The notes under the pieces: generated by a model
What the model saw: the letters and a program-made list of their open reading frames with translations, nothing else
Told to the model about the DNA's origin: nothing
Databases searched by the model: none
Position numbers and translations under genes: made by a program
Assembly (NCBI RefSeq): GCF_001467585.1
Contig: NZ_LNXY01000027.1
Span: forward strand, 539,332 to 603,331
DNA: 64,000 nucleotides
Direction: 5' to 3'
Origin: Legionella drozanskii LLAP-1
Lineage (GTDB): Bacteria; Pseudomonadota; Gammaproteobacteria; Legionellales; Legionellaceae
In this document: positions 16,823 to 26,408 of the stretch, in pieces
Layout of the letters: each line of letters begins with the position of its first letter
How positions within the stretch are numbered: the first letter of the stretch is position 1

Positions 16823-19285
16823 CTATTCCAGCTCATCCAACCTTAAAGACTGCCGAATAGTGTAAAACTCTTTCCAAGGATCCGATTTTAATTTCGCTAA
16901 TCGTTTGGGGAGGGTACGAACAGTATAAAAGGTCTCTGCAAAATTATCGCTTAACTCATCCCAACTAATTGGAGTAGCGACTGGAGCGTGAAGCCTGGCG
17001 CGGGTTGAATAGGGGGCAATTGCTGTGGCGTCGTGTTGATTACGCAAATAATCGACAAAAATTTTCCCTTTTCTTTTTACTTTTGCCATTTTGCTAACGT
17101 ATTTTTCCGGGTTCCTTTTTTCCAAATATTCAGCAAAAATACGAGTAAAATTCTTCACCTCATCCCAATGGAATTCAGGTTTTATTGGTATGACTATGTG
17201 AAGCCCCTTCCCTCCTGTCGTTTTTACAAAAGATCTAAGCTGATACTGTCTTAATTGCTCTTTGATATCAAACGCTGCCTCAACAACCATTTTCCACTCA
17301 ACATCAGGCCCGGGATCCAAATCAAAAATAAGAATATCAGGATACTCAAGATGTTCGATTTTACTTCCCCAGGGATGAATTTCTAATACGCCCATCTGCA
17401 CTAAATTAAGCAGCCCGGCTTTATTATCCAGATAAATATATTGCTCCACGGTACCATTTTTATTTTCAACAGGAATGCTATGCAATTTTTTACCGGATTT
17501 ATTGAGGTGTTTTTGATAAAAACACTCTTCGTACCCAGAGGGACATCGCACTAAAGTTAATGGCCGATGACTTATATAAGGTAAAATATAATCACTGATT
17601 TCATCATAATAATGATAAAGATCTTGCTTGGTAATTTTATCCTCTTTATACAGAATTTTTTCTGGATGAGTCAGCTGCAAAGAACTCGATAAAGAAGCGT
17701 TCGATTTAATTGCTTCTATCGATGTTTCTTTCTCTGCGGTTACTTCTTTTGATTTTTTATCCATTCGCAATCCTTTGAAACTTGGATGTCTTAATCTCCC
17801 CTCCTGGGTCCATTGTGAAAACTCAACTTCAACAACCAGTTTTGGTTCAACCCAGGTGGCAACTTTTGCTTCTGGAGGAAGCGTCCTAAAAGGATTTTTT
17901 TTGCTAATTAGCGGTTTTAACTCATCATAAACCGCTTTTAAAGATGCCGCAGAGAATCCAGTTCCGACATTGCCGGTGAATACCAACTCGCCCTCTTCGT
18001 TAAATACACCTAGATAAAGTGAACCAAAATATTCTCGTGATCGCTTAGGTTTTGAAAATCCGCCCACTACAAACTCCTGTCGGCTTGAACACTTAATTTT
18101 CAACCAAGATTTATTACGTTTACCGATATAACGACTATCCACGCGTTTCGATACGATTCCTTCCAAATCAAACTCGCAGGCCCGTTCCAGCATTTCTTCA
18201 CCGTGTCCCACAATGTGGTTGCTGTATTTGATGGAGGAAGGCGCTTCTTGCAACAGTGAAGCCAAAATCGTTTTTCGTTCAATAAGCGGTAAGGAACGTA
18301 AATCATATTTTTCAAGGTATAACAGATCGAAAATATAATAATAAAAATGAACATTTTTTTCTGATTTGATAGCGTTTTGCAATAATTGAAAATTTGAGCG
18401 GCTGTTTTTATCCAAAATGACAATTTCGCCATCAAAAATACCCTTCGTAAGGGGAAGTTTTTGGATATCGGGGATCAAACTTTTAAATTCCTTTGTCCAA
18501 TCTTTTTCATTCCGAGAAAAGAACTGCAGATCCTTTCCTTTTTTCACAGCAAACATACGATAGCCATCTAATTTTACCTCATGCAACCACTCATCTCCTT
18601 GCGGCGCTTTATCGACTAAAGTTGCTAATTGGGCAGATATCTTTTGTGGAAATAGACTAGAAGAGCCTAACTTTGCTTTTAATTCGGAGTTAATATCCTT
18701 GGACTTATAACCTTTTTTAGTCCAGATGCCATCATAATGGAGACTAATTTCTTCCATCGATTGATGATGAAGCACACTGAGCGATTCTTCTTGAGTAATA
18801 TCATAATTTTCTTCGGATTTAGCGTATTGATCCTTGTATTTAATCAAAAACCATTCTTTCTCTTTAAAACGAATTAAATCCCAACGACCTTGTAATTTTT
18901 TAGCAATTAATTCAAAACGAAGATGTCCTTTTTGATAGGCTTTGACGGCATCATCATCCAGCGAATGCCACTGTCCTTCATCCCATAACATGACAGTACC
19001 ACCGCCATACTCTCCTTTGGGAATAATGCCTTCAAAGGTTCCATATTCAATTGGATGATCTTCAACATGAATCGCCAAGCGCTTTACTTTAGAGTCAAGA
19101 CAGGGTCCTTTTGGAACAGCCCAACTTTTAAGTACCCCTTCCAATTCCAAACGAAAATCATAATGCAGATGACTTGCCGCATGCTTTTGGATGACAAAAA
19201 GGGAATTTTTAGTGCTATGCACTTGGCCCTTCGGTTCGCGTGTTTTTTTAAAATTCCTTTTTTTATGATAGCTATCGAGACTCAT
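16823..19285 (-). CDS. ligD: Multifunctional ATP-dependent DNA ligase D (NHEJ)
   Basis: An 820-residue non-homologous end-joining ligase with the Pseudomonas-type order. An N-terminal 3'-phosphoesterase domain (about 1-160; HAASHLHYDFRLE and VEDHPIEYG carry the metal ligands) is followed by the adenylating ligase domain (about 210-500; nucleophile Lys about 238 in EVKLDGYRM). Last is the C-terminal primase-polymerase domain (about 540-810; metal-binding DLD in IFDLDPGPD). All key motifs look intact. It lies 40 nt downstream of gshB on the same strand. The expected partner Ku is not adjacent or elsewhere in this window. Confidence 0.96.
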   Translation of the reverse strand: MSLDSYHKKRNFKKTREPKGQVHSTKNSLFVIQKHAASHLHYDFRLELEGVLKSWAVPKGPCLDSKVKRLAIHVEDHPIEYGTFEGIIPKGEYGGGTVMLWDEGQWHSLDDDAVKAYQKGHLRFELIAKKLQGRWDLIRFKEKEWFLIKYKDQYAKSEENYDITQEESLSVLHHQSMEEISLHYDGIWTKKGYKSKDINSELKAKLGSSSLFPQKISAQLATLVDKAPQGDEWLHEVKLDGYRMFAVKKGKDLQFFSRNEKDWTKEFKSLIPDIQKLPLTKGIFDGEIVILDKNSRSNFQLLQNAIKSEKNVHFYYYIFDLLYLEKYDLRSLPLIERKTILASLLQEAPSSIKYSNHIVGHGEEMLERACEFDLEGIVSKRVDSRYIGKRNKSWLKIKCSSRQEFVVGGFSKPKRSREYFGSLYLGVFNEEGELVFTGNVGTGFSAASLKAVYDELKPLISKKNPFRTLPPEAKVATWVEPKLVVEVEFSQWTQEGRLRHPSFKGLRMDKKSKEVTAEKETSIEAIKSNASLSSSLQLTHPEKILYKEDKITKQDLYHYYDEISDYILPYISHRPLTLVRCPSGYEECFYQKHLNKSGKKLHSIPVENKNGTVEQYIYLDNKAGLLNLVQMGVLEIHPWGSKIEHLEYPDILIFDLDPGPDVEWKMVVEAAFDIKEQLRQYQLRSFVKTTGGKGLHIVIPIKPEFHWDEVKNFTRIFAEYLEKRNPEKYVSKMAKVKRKGKIFVDYLRNQHDATAIAPYSTRARLHAPVATPISWDELSDNFAETFYTVRTLPKRLAKLKSDPWKEFYTIRQSLRLDELE

Positions 19286-19325
19286 AGAGTATCCTTACTG
19301 CTAGGGCCATGGCCGAATACAGTAA

Positions 19326-20282
19326 TTATAGCCAAGAGGAAACTAATTCAGCTAAGCAACGTAGGTAATCTCCCGCGATGTCTAAATTGGTTTCAGCTTC
19401 GATTTCGCGAATACAAGTTGGGCTAGTCACATTAATTTCAGTTAAATAATCGCCAATAACATCAATACCAACAAAGTAGAGGCCCATCGATTTAAGCGTC
19501 GGAGCAATCTGCTGACATAACCAACGATCACGCTCGGTGATCGCCACCACCTTACCTCGAGCACCTGCAGCAAGATTACCACGCAGTTCACCTTTGGCAG
19601 GAATACGGGCCAAAGCATAGGGAACAGGTTCGCCATTGATTAATAAAATTCGCTTATCGCCTAAACTGGTAATTTCGGGAATATATTGCTGCGCCATAAT
19701 GTTAGCTGTTTGACCTTCGGTTAGCATTTCCAAAATGACAGATAAATTTTCGGCATTCTCATTGACATGAAAAACAGAGCTACCTCCCATGCCTTCGAGT
19801 GGTTTAAAGATCACATTTTGATGTTCTTTCCAAAAGGCACGTAGTCGCTTTATGTCGCGACTAACAAGAGTTTGCGGGCAACATTGAGGAAAATTTAAGG
19901 TAAAAAATTTCTCATTCGCATCGCGTAGGCTACTTGGTTTATTCGCAACTAAAACGCCATCTCGTTCAGCAAGTTGTAGGGCATAGGTTGAATAAATGTA
20001 TTCCATATCAAAAGGCGGATCCTTGCGCATCAATAGGATATCGAATTCATTTAAAGCCTGTTCGCCTTGCTCTTTAATCTCAGCCCACTGACTAGCGTTT
20101 TCATCGCCTATTTTGATTGAAAACACGCGAGCATAGGCATGACCTTGCCGGCAGTATAAATCGTCTTGAGTAAAATAAACGCAGGACCAGCCCAAAGCCT
20201 GCGCACTTTTAAGCATAGCAACTGTCGAATCTTTATAAGCCTTAAGTTTATGTACTGGATCCATCAATACGGCTAGTTTCAT
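19326..20282 (-). CDS. gshB: Glutathione synthetase
   Basis: An ATP-grasp enzyme joining gamma-glutamylcysteine and glycine. Its 318 residues are standard. MDPVHKLKAYKDST at the N-terminus, the ATP-binding loop KPLEGMGGSSVF and the metal/substrate site INVTSPTCIREIE near the C-terminus are typical. It overlaps gshA by one nucleotide, so the two glutathione-synthesis steps are coupled. Confidence 0.97.
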   Translation of the reverse strand: MKLAVLMDPVHKLKAYKDSTVAMLKSAQALGWSCVYFTQDDLYCRQGHAYARVFSIKIGDENASQWAEIKEQGEQALNEFDILLMRKDPPFDMEYIYSTYALQLAERDGVLVANKPSSLRDANEKFFTLNFPQCCPQTLVSRDIKRLRAFWKEHQNVIFKPLEGMGGSSVFHVNENAENLSVILEMLTEGQTANIMAQQYIPEITSLGDKRILLINGEPVPYALARIPAKGELRGNLAAGARGKVVAITERDRWLCQQIAPTLKSMGLYFVGIDVIGDYLTEINVTSPTCIREIEAETNLDIAGDYLRCLAELVSSWL

Positions 20283-21577
20283 TACTCGCCTCCAATCGCT
20301 GCAATTTCCCTTGCCGCAGCAAGAGCCGCCAATCGCGCTATAACTCCATAGGCATAAAACCGATTAGGACAATCCACAGCCGCTAAATCGTTACGTGGCA
20401 TATTACAGGCTTGTGCAAAAGCAAGTGGTTCAAAATGCATACCCGGCGCATTAAGATTTTCATCGATACCACGACCTTGGTGTACTCGATAAAAACCTCC
20501 AACAACAAATTGGCCAATCATATAAACCACAGGTTCAGCCACCGCACCATTAGGCATTGTTTCAAAGGTATAGACTCCTTCTTGAATCATCACCCTCTCG
20601 ACTTTACGGCTTCCCTTGCTTGCCGCCATCTTTGTTCTTTGTTTGCGATTAAGTTGGCGCAACTCATCACCTTCATGCACCGTCATGACACTCATACCAT
20701 AAGTGCCGTTATCAGCCTTAACTACGACAAAGGGTTTGTCTGAAATATCATAAGTTGTATATTTGTCTTTGATCATTGCCAATAATTTATCCACATGATC
20801 AGCTAAATTATCCACGCCTTCTTGAGCCATAAAATCGACTCCGTCTACTGCATTAAAGTAGGGATTGATTAACCAAGGATCCATGCCAACTAACTTGGCA
20901 AATTCGGTAGCTACCTCATCAAAAAAATGAAAATGGCTGGATTTAAGCCTGGAAGCCCAACCTAATTTAGGTGTAGGTCTTATGCGTTGCTGCAAGTTTT
21001 CTAAAATTTGGGGAACACCCGAAGAGAGATCATTGTTAAGCAGGATCATACAAGGGTCAAAATTATCTAGCCCTATTCTATCTTTCTCACGATGTAGAGG
21101 CTCAATTAATAGAGTTTGTCCCTCTTCCGTAGTCATTTCTGTATCTTCGGTTACTTCAGGATCTAGACTTCCTATTCGCACTACAAATCCCGCTTTCATA
21201 AAAATATCACGCAGCATCAATAAACTGCTTAAATAAAAGCGATTTCGAGTATGACTCTCGGGTAAGAGCAAAATATGCTTACAACTTGGCATGTAATCAA
21301 CCAAAACTGATTGAGCTGCCTGAATACATAACGGTAGAAAATCACGATTAAGATTATTAAATCCTGCGGGAAATAAATTAGTATCGACCGGCGCTAGTTT
21401 AAATCCAGCATGACGTAAATCCACGGAGGAAGTAATCGGTGGAGCGGTTTCTTGCCACTTTTCGCGAAACCAGGATTCAATGGTAACAATTTGTTTTAAA
21501 ATAATTTTTTCCACATGATATAAGGGACCACTGTGGGCAGTAGTTAAATGAGGTACGGGGACATCCTCTGCATGCAT
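20282..21577 (-). CDS. gshA: Glutamate-cysteine ligase, Acidithiobacillus-type
   Basis: Resembles the glutamate-cysteine ligase family first described in Acidithiobacillus ferrooxidans, unrelated to E. coli GshA. SSVDLRHAGFKLAPVDTNLFPAGFNNL, LLPESHTRN and VVKADNGTYGMSVM are visible. It catalyses the first and limiting step of glutathione synthesis. The frame runs up to 21604, but the ATG at 21577 has a CTGGAG site with 5-nt spacing and gives 431 residues. It is the first gene of gshA-gshB-ligD. Confidence 0.92.
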   Translation of the reverse strand: MHAEDVPVPHLTTAHSGPLYHVEKIILKQIVTIESWFREKWQETAPPITSSVDLRHAGFKLAPVDTNLFPAGFNNLNRDFLPLCIQAAQSVLVDYMPSCKHILLLPESHTRNRFYLSSLLMLRDIFMKAGFVVRIGSLDPEVTEDTEMTTEEGQTLLIEPLHREKDRIGLDNFDPCMILLNNDLSSGVPQILENLQQRIRPTPKLGWASRLKSSHFHFFDEVATEFAKLVGMDPWLINPYFNAVDGVDFMAQEGVDNLADHVDKLLAMIKDKYTTYDISDKPFVVVKADNGTYGMSVMTVHEGDELRQLNRKQRTKMAASKGSRKVERVMIQEGVYTFETMPNGAVAEPVVYMIGQFVVGGFYRVHQGRGIDENLNAPGMHFEPLAFAQACNMPRNDLAAVDCPNRFYAYGVIARLAALAAAREIAAIGGE

Positions 21578-21870
21578 AATTTCTCCAGTAACAAGCTTTA
21601 TCAAAGGATGTTAACTCAGGTTAAGGATTGAATGAAATAAAACTTTATGAATTCATTTATTATAGAAAAAGTTAGAAAATTTTCTACTGATCGGTTCCCT
21701 CGCTGAAAGTTCCTACCAATTTTTTCCTCACTAAACCCGCTCTATCAACTCCCTTTTTCCAATAGGGTCATACTCTCTGTTCAAACCCTTCGCGGACGAG
21801 GGTTATAAAATACTTACTAAATAACCACCTTCCTGTCATAATTCTTCGTGGCTCTAATTGAGACTAAACT

Positions 21871-22767
21871 GTGAATAACGCCAAAACCGTGCTCGCCTTA
21901 ATTATTTTAATTGTACTAGGATTTATCTGGGGTTCAGGATATACACTCGCCAAATTTGCAATGACTAATGGCGTACCTCCTTTAGGCTATGCTTTTTGGC
22001 AATCACTCGGACCCGCTTTATTATTAACCCTCTTCTGTCTCAGTAAGCAATCCTGCCCCCTGTTTCAACCACAATATTGGATCTATTTTCTCGTCTGTGG
22101 TTTAGTCGGTATTGCCATTCCCAATACGAATATGTATTTCATCGCCAGCCATATTCCAGCAGGCCTTCTTGCCGTATTGGTGAATACCGTACCTCTACTG
22201 GTTTATCCCATGGCGTTAATAGCAGGTCAGGAACGTTTCGATAGCTGGCGCATTCTTGCTCTTTTATTAGGTATGACTGGTATTTGGTTAATTATTTCTC
22301 CAACCAACCAAGACTTAGTCTCAGGTTGGACTTTACTTGCCTTAATCAGCCCTTTAGCCTTTGCGTTCTGCTCAATTTACATCACTGCGAAACAGCCATC
22401 GACTTTAAACGTTTTGCAATCAGCGAGTGGCATGTTACTTAGCGCCTCTTTATTACTCACTCCGCTGGTAATCCAGCAACATGCCTTCTACCCGCTTACT
22501 TTGTCTTTTACGCCTGTTGAGCGAGTTGTACTCTTAGAAATTGCCCTTTCAAGTATCGGCTACTTACTTTTCTTCAAATTAGTCAATCTAGCCGGCCCGG
22601 TTTTTTATAGTTTGACGGGTGGAATTGTCGCTTTAACCGGTTTATTTTGGGGATTTGTTATTTTTCACGAGAAACCCAGTTCGTTACAGAGCCTAGCGAT
22701 TGCCTGCGTGCTTTCTGCACTTTTTCTGTTATCATGGCGGCAATCAAAAACAATTCAGGGCGCATAG
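21871..22767 (+). CDS. EamA/DMT-superfamily transporter
   Basis: A 298-residue integral membrane protein with about ten hydrophobic segments in two EamA-type halves. The first half opens with LGFIWGSGYTLAKFA and the second contains ALSSIGYLLFFKLVNLAGPVFYS. The family exports metabolites or amino acids; the substrate cannot be predicted. It initiates at GTG. It is followed three bases later by a small membrane protein gene and then a rhodanese gene, so the three probably form an operon. Confidence 0.88.
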   Translation: MNNAKTVLALIILIVLGFIWGSGYTLAKFAMTNGVPPLGYAFWQSLGPALLLTLFCLSKQSCPLFQPQYWIYFLVCGLVGIAIPNTNMYFIASHIPAGLLAVLVNTVPLLVYPMALIAGQERFDSWRILALLLGMTGIWLIISPTNQDLVSGWTLLALISPLAFAFCSIYITAKQPSTLNVLQSASGMLLSASLLLTPLVIQQHAFYPLTLSFTPVERVVLLEIALSSIGYLLFFKLVNLAGPVFYSLTGGIVALTGLFWGFVIFHEKPSSLQSLAIACVLSALFLLSWRQSKTIQGA

Positions 22768-22770
22768 GAC

Positions 22771-23052
22771 ATGCTAACCGACTATATTCAACAATATGAT
22801 AATCAAATTCAGACCTTTCATTATTTATTAGTACTTATTAATGCAATTCTGCATGTCCTTTTTGCCGGCGCTGTAGCACGTGATGCAGGAAACCTTTATC
22901 AATTAGGCCAACGCCCTGCCTTAGTATCTGCAGGAACCTGGGCTTTTGCTACGCTGCTTGGCGGGGTAGTTACTGCTGCAATTTATTGGTTTATTCACCA
23001 TTCCACTCTTACCAGACCTATGCTCAGAGAGAATCATTATGAGAGAAGCTAA
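22771..23052 (+). CDS. Small membrane protein (93 aa)
   Basis: Two hydrophobic segments (about residues 17-38 and 55-74) separated by a hydrophilic loop DAGNLYQLGQRP predict a two-pass inner-membrane protein. The family is unknown. It starts 3 nt after the transporter stop and overlaps the rhodanese gene by 14 nt, strongly suggesting co-translation within the operon. Confidence 0.75.
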   Translation: MLTDYIQQYDNQIQTFHYLLVLINAILHVLFAGAVARDAGNLYQLGQRPALVSAGTWAFATLLGGVVTAAIYWFIHHSTLTRPMLRENHYERS

Positions 23053-23377
23053 AATCAATACCATCGATGTCCATGAATTAAAAAAACGACGTGATGCAAA
23101 CCTGAACCTATGTTTGATTGATGTACGAGAATCACATGAGTGGCAAGCCCTACGTATCCCAGGTGCTTTGCATATTCCCAAGGATGAATTACCGGCTAAC
23201 ATCGAGGCGCTAATCCCGGAACGAGATAGACCTATTTATTTACATTGCAAAGCGGGAGTACGTTCTCTCTATGCTGCAAATTGTTTACTTAATATGGGTT
23301 ATCAAGAAGTGTATTCGATCGATGGCGGGATTGCTGAATGGGCGATGGTTGGTTATCCAGTAGAATCCTTTGAATAG
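23039..23377 (+). CDS. Rhodanese-domain protein (single domain)
   Basis: A 112-residue cytoplasmic sulfurtransferase-like protein of the GlpE/PspE type. The active-site loop is CKAGVRS with the persulfide-forming cysteine at about residue 81. The conserved LIDVRESHEW and GGIAEWA motifs frame the domain. A second rhodanese lies at 29065. Confidence 0.92.
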   Translation: MREAKINTIDVHELKKRRDANLNLCLIDVRESHEWQALRIPGALHIPKDELPANIEALIPERDRPIYLHCKAGVRSLYAANCLLNMGYQEVYSIDGGIAEWAMVGYPVESFE

Positions 23378-23428
23378 CCCCGTATTAACAATGCTAATAC
23401 GGGATGAGGACACTAAGGCATTTAGCAA

Positions 23429-24421
23429 TTAGTTTAGAGTAGCACCAGGTGCAGGCTCAGCATTGTCTTGCCTATTGCTCGGGTCGGTAGTTGACGCAGC
23501 AGTTGGGGCAGGTTTAGGAGTGGTATAAATGCCAAAAGAAGAAAGGTAATCAGTTAAGCCCCATGATGACCCACCTTTTTTCGCATCTTCCAGTTTTTGC
23601 ATTTCGCGTTCTTTTTTCTTCTCTTCTTTTACTCTTGCCAATTGTGCTTCATGTTCCTCTTTAGCACGCTTCAGCTCTTCTTCCTTTCGAGCTTTTAGGT
23701 CTTCTGCCTGTTTAGCCACATTTCGCTCAACAATCCCAAGCGAAGCTTCAAGGATTATGTTAGAACTTAACTTAAGATAGGCACTTACATCGAGATCTTG
23801 AATATCAGAAAACGCATGCTTTTCCCTAAATCCTTGAGTGGATTGCTTATCCATATGTTCGTGTGGAACATAAACATAAGATTCAATAAAATTCTTCGCA
23901 GTTTGCATAAAGGTTTGCATCCGCTCATGGCTCATCTCATTCTCTTTAGTACGGCCAGAACTCGCGAGTAATCCACGGAAAAATTCACTTCCGTCCCCTA
24001 TGTAACCCCCTTTGTAGGTAGTACTTGCCCCTTCGACATGCCTAGGATCCATAATGCTTTCACTATTGCCAGTTGCGATTTCTGCAGCTACCAGCGTACT
24101 AAGACTGGTGAAGATTATCCCCCTTAGTAACTCCTGCTGTTGTTCTTGTTCTGTAAGTTTATTGACTGCATCGCGATCAGATTCACAAAGCAGCTCCATT
24201 AACTTTTCAGTTTCAGCTTCGAGAAATAGCTCAGTTATTCGATTTAAAAATTGAGCTTGGTATTTACGGTGAGGAGGTAATTCTTCAACAGTAAGAACCT
24301 TCCCATGTTTTCTTCTTAAATCTTCAATAGCATGCACAAACCCTGGATTACGAAGCTGTCCTTCTTTAGGTACAGATCCGTTAAGTTGTTCACTATACGG
24401 CCTAATAACAAAATCACCCAT
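23429..24421 (-). CDS. Uncharacterised coiled-coil protein (330 aa)
   Basis: No family recognised. The N-terminal 200 residues are mixed and helical. A charged coiled coil (about 225-285, long runs of Lys, Glu and Ala) follows, then a Pro/Thr/Ala/Gly-rich tail. There is no signal peptide or membrane segment. Its position alone between convergent and divergent genes, and its coiled coil, are common for Legionella type IV substrates, but no diagnostic C-terminal signal is seen. Confidence 0.72.
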   Translation of the reverse strand: MGDFVIRPYSEQLNGSVPKEGQLRNPGFVHAIEDLRRKHGKVLTVEELPPHRKYQAQFLNRITELFLEAETEKLMELLCESDRDAVNKLTEQEQQQELLRGIIFTSLSTLVAAEIATGNSESIMDPRHVEGASTTYKGGYIGDGSEFFRGLLASSGRTKENEMSHERMQTFMQTAKNFIESYVYVPHEHMDKQSTQGFREKHAFSDIQDLDVSAYLKLSSNIILEASLGIVERNVAKQAEDLKARKEEELKRAKEEHEAQLARVKEEKKKEREMQKLEDAKKGGSSWGLTDYLSSFGIYTTPKPAPTAASTTDPSNRQDNAEPAPGATLN

Positions 24422-24707
24422 CTTTTCTCTCCTTAGACTCCATGAAATAGGTTGATAAAGTACATCGAGGACTCAGTGTAAACTAATTAAATTAATTCGT
24501 CATGGATTTTCTTTAAACTAATTAACCAATTAGAAAGCTCATGATTAGACTAAAAAAAAATCGTTTGAGCAATGTTAGAGCATCGCATAAAAATCAATCT
24601 GAATTATTTAAAATCATTTTTCCCGTTTTAAATTGCTTTTTTGCTATTTACGCTCAACTGAAACTCATTTAGGATGCACACATTAATTTTTTCGTTAAGA
24701 GATCAAG

Positions 24708-26327
24708 ATGAAAAAAGGGCTGTTTTTAATCGTATTGTTTTTCTCTTCTATATCATTCGCTAATCCGCCTAAACTCGTCGTTCAACTGGTCATTGATCAA
24801 TTACGTGGCGATTTAATCAATCAATATCGCCATGAGTTTGGCAAAAATGGATTTAATTACTTGTTAGCCCACGCGCTTGACTACCATAATGCCCATCATC
24901 CTCATGCCAATACGGTAACCTGTGTGGGGCATGCGACCATTGCAACGGGTTCATACCCTGCATTACATGGCATCGTTAATAATGATTGGTATGATAAAAA
25001 AATAGCTAAAAGCCTTTATTGTGTCGAAGATGAAAAAAGTGCGATCTTACCGACAGCCCGCACGCAAAAAATGCTGGAAGGACGCTCTCCTCGCCAACTA
25101 ATGGCCTCCACTTTGAGTGACGAGCTAGTCTTAGCACAGGCAGGTCGTGCTTTCGCCGTATCTTTAAAAGATCGTTCTGCCATTACCTTGGCAGGTCATG
25201 CAGGTAAAGCATTTTGGTTTGATAAAGAAAATGGTGGTTTTGTTACCAGTCAGCACTATTATTCCTCTTATCCTCAATGGGCAATCGAATGGAATAAACG
25301 CTATGAAACCAAAGATGAGACTTGGAATCTAAGCCAACAAGTGGATAGTTATCATTTTGCCAAAGCCCCACGCTTCATCAATCGCTTTCCTGGCTTTGGA
25401 CAAAACTTCCCTCATCATTTGGGGACTCCGGGCAGTGCCGAGTATTTCAAATTTTTATCCATAAGCCCCTTAGCCGATGAATTAACCGCCGATTTTGCCA
25501 TTACCTTATTAACACAAGAAAATTTGGGTAAAACTAAGGATAAAACTGATTATTTAGCCATCAGCTTTTCAGCTGTCGATGGAATAGGACATCAGTTTGG
25601 ACCGAATAGCCTTGAATCAGAAGATAATTTATTACGCTTGGACAAAACCTTGGCAAAATTATTAGCCGCTCTTCAGCAACAGGTTGGACTGGAAAATACT
25701 TTGATCGTACTTACCGCTGATCATGGGGTCAGTGATTCGCAAGCTTACTTAGCTGCTCATCAAATTCGCCAAAATCATTCTTTAAAAACAGCGCAACTGC
25801 AAACCATCATCGAAGATACCTTAGCTAAACGTTATCACTTAGCTGCGAATACCTTGCAAGCAATCTCATTACCCTACATTTATCTTAATCATCAATTAAT
25901 TCATGAACGGCAATTATCAGTTCATGAAGTGAGTGCTTACTTAGCTGATGTTTTGCGGCAACAACCTGGCATTTTCCAAGCTTATTCCCTGCCTTTAACC
26001 AATATTGAACGCGACTGGTTAAGTGCTAAGGTCGATAAAATGGCATTTCCTGAGCGTTCTGGCGATCTGTATTTAGTGCCGCCACCTTATCAAGCATTGG
26101 CTGATAAAAGCGAACAACGCGTCGCTCATGGTACACCCTGGCAATATGATAGCTACGTCCCTTTATTATTCGTCAATCCTAAGTTTAAAGCACAACGTAT
26201 TTATCATGCGGTGAACACCACCGATATCGCACCTACTTTAGCGGCTCTCTTGACTATCAAACAGCCTTCTGCAGCGGTTGGGCAACCACTTATGGAAGTT
26301 CTGCACGAATTTGAGGTGAAAAGCTAA
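24708..26327 (+). CDS. Secreted alkaline phosphatase-superfamily hydrolase (PafA-like)
   Basis: A 539-residue exported metallo-phosphatase or phosphodiesterase. The signal peptide is about 19 residues and ends at SFA. The nucleophile region NTVTCVGHATIATGSYPALHGI, with a Thr nucleophile, and the metal-binding motifs AVDGIGHQFGP and LTADHGVSDS are those of the PafA/nucleotide pyrophosphatase group. The substrate (phosphomonoester or diester) cannot be fixed from sequence. It stands as the first of three plus-strand genes. Confidence 0.9.
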   Translation: MKKGLFLIVLFFSSISFANPPKLVVQLVIDQLRGDLINQYRHEFGKNGFNYLLAHALDYHNAHHPHANTVTCVGHATIATGSYPALHGIVNNDWYDKKIAKSLYCVEDEKSAILPTARTQKMLEGRSPRQLMASTLSDELVLAQAGRAFAVSLKDRSAITLAGHAGKAFWFDKENGGFVTSQHYYSSYPQWAIEWNKRYETKDETWNLSQQVDSYHFAKAPRFINRFPGFGQNFPHHLGTPGSAEYFKFLSISPLADELTADFAITLLTQENLGKTKDKTDYLAISFSAVDGIGHQFGPNSLESEDNLLRLDKTLAKLLAALQQQVGLENTLIVLTADHGVSDSQAYLAAHQIRQNHSLKTAQLQTIIEDTLAKRYHLAANTLQAISLPYIYLNHQLIHERQLSVHEVSAYLADVLRQQPGIFQAYSLPLTNIERDWLSAKVDKMAFPERSGDLYLVPPPYQALADKSEQRVAHGTPWQYDSYVPLLFVNPKFKAQRIYHAVNTTDIAPTLAALLTIKQPSAAVGQPLMEVLHEFEVKS

Positions 26328-26408
26328 GGAAGTTAAAAAGTCATCTTGCAATTAACCTCGCTTCTGGCTACTTTTAAACAATAAGGGTCTAAAATCCAAG
26401 AGTAGGTT

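Noticed and set aside
21783..21804. Inverted pair AACCCT/AGGGTT upstream of the DMT transporter
   Set aside because: Only six bases per arm with a nine-base centre; expected by chance in this much sequence.
24479..24526. Possible PmrA or CpxR site upstream of the 330-aa gene
   Set aside because: Two AAACTAATTAA direct repeats exist, but the hexamer spacing does not fit YTTAAK-N5-YTTAAK or GTAAA-N5-GTAAA, and the region is simply very AT-rich.
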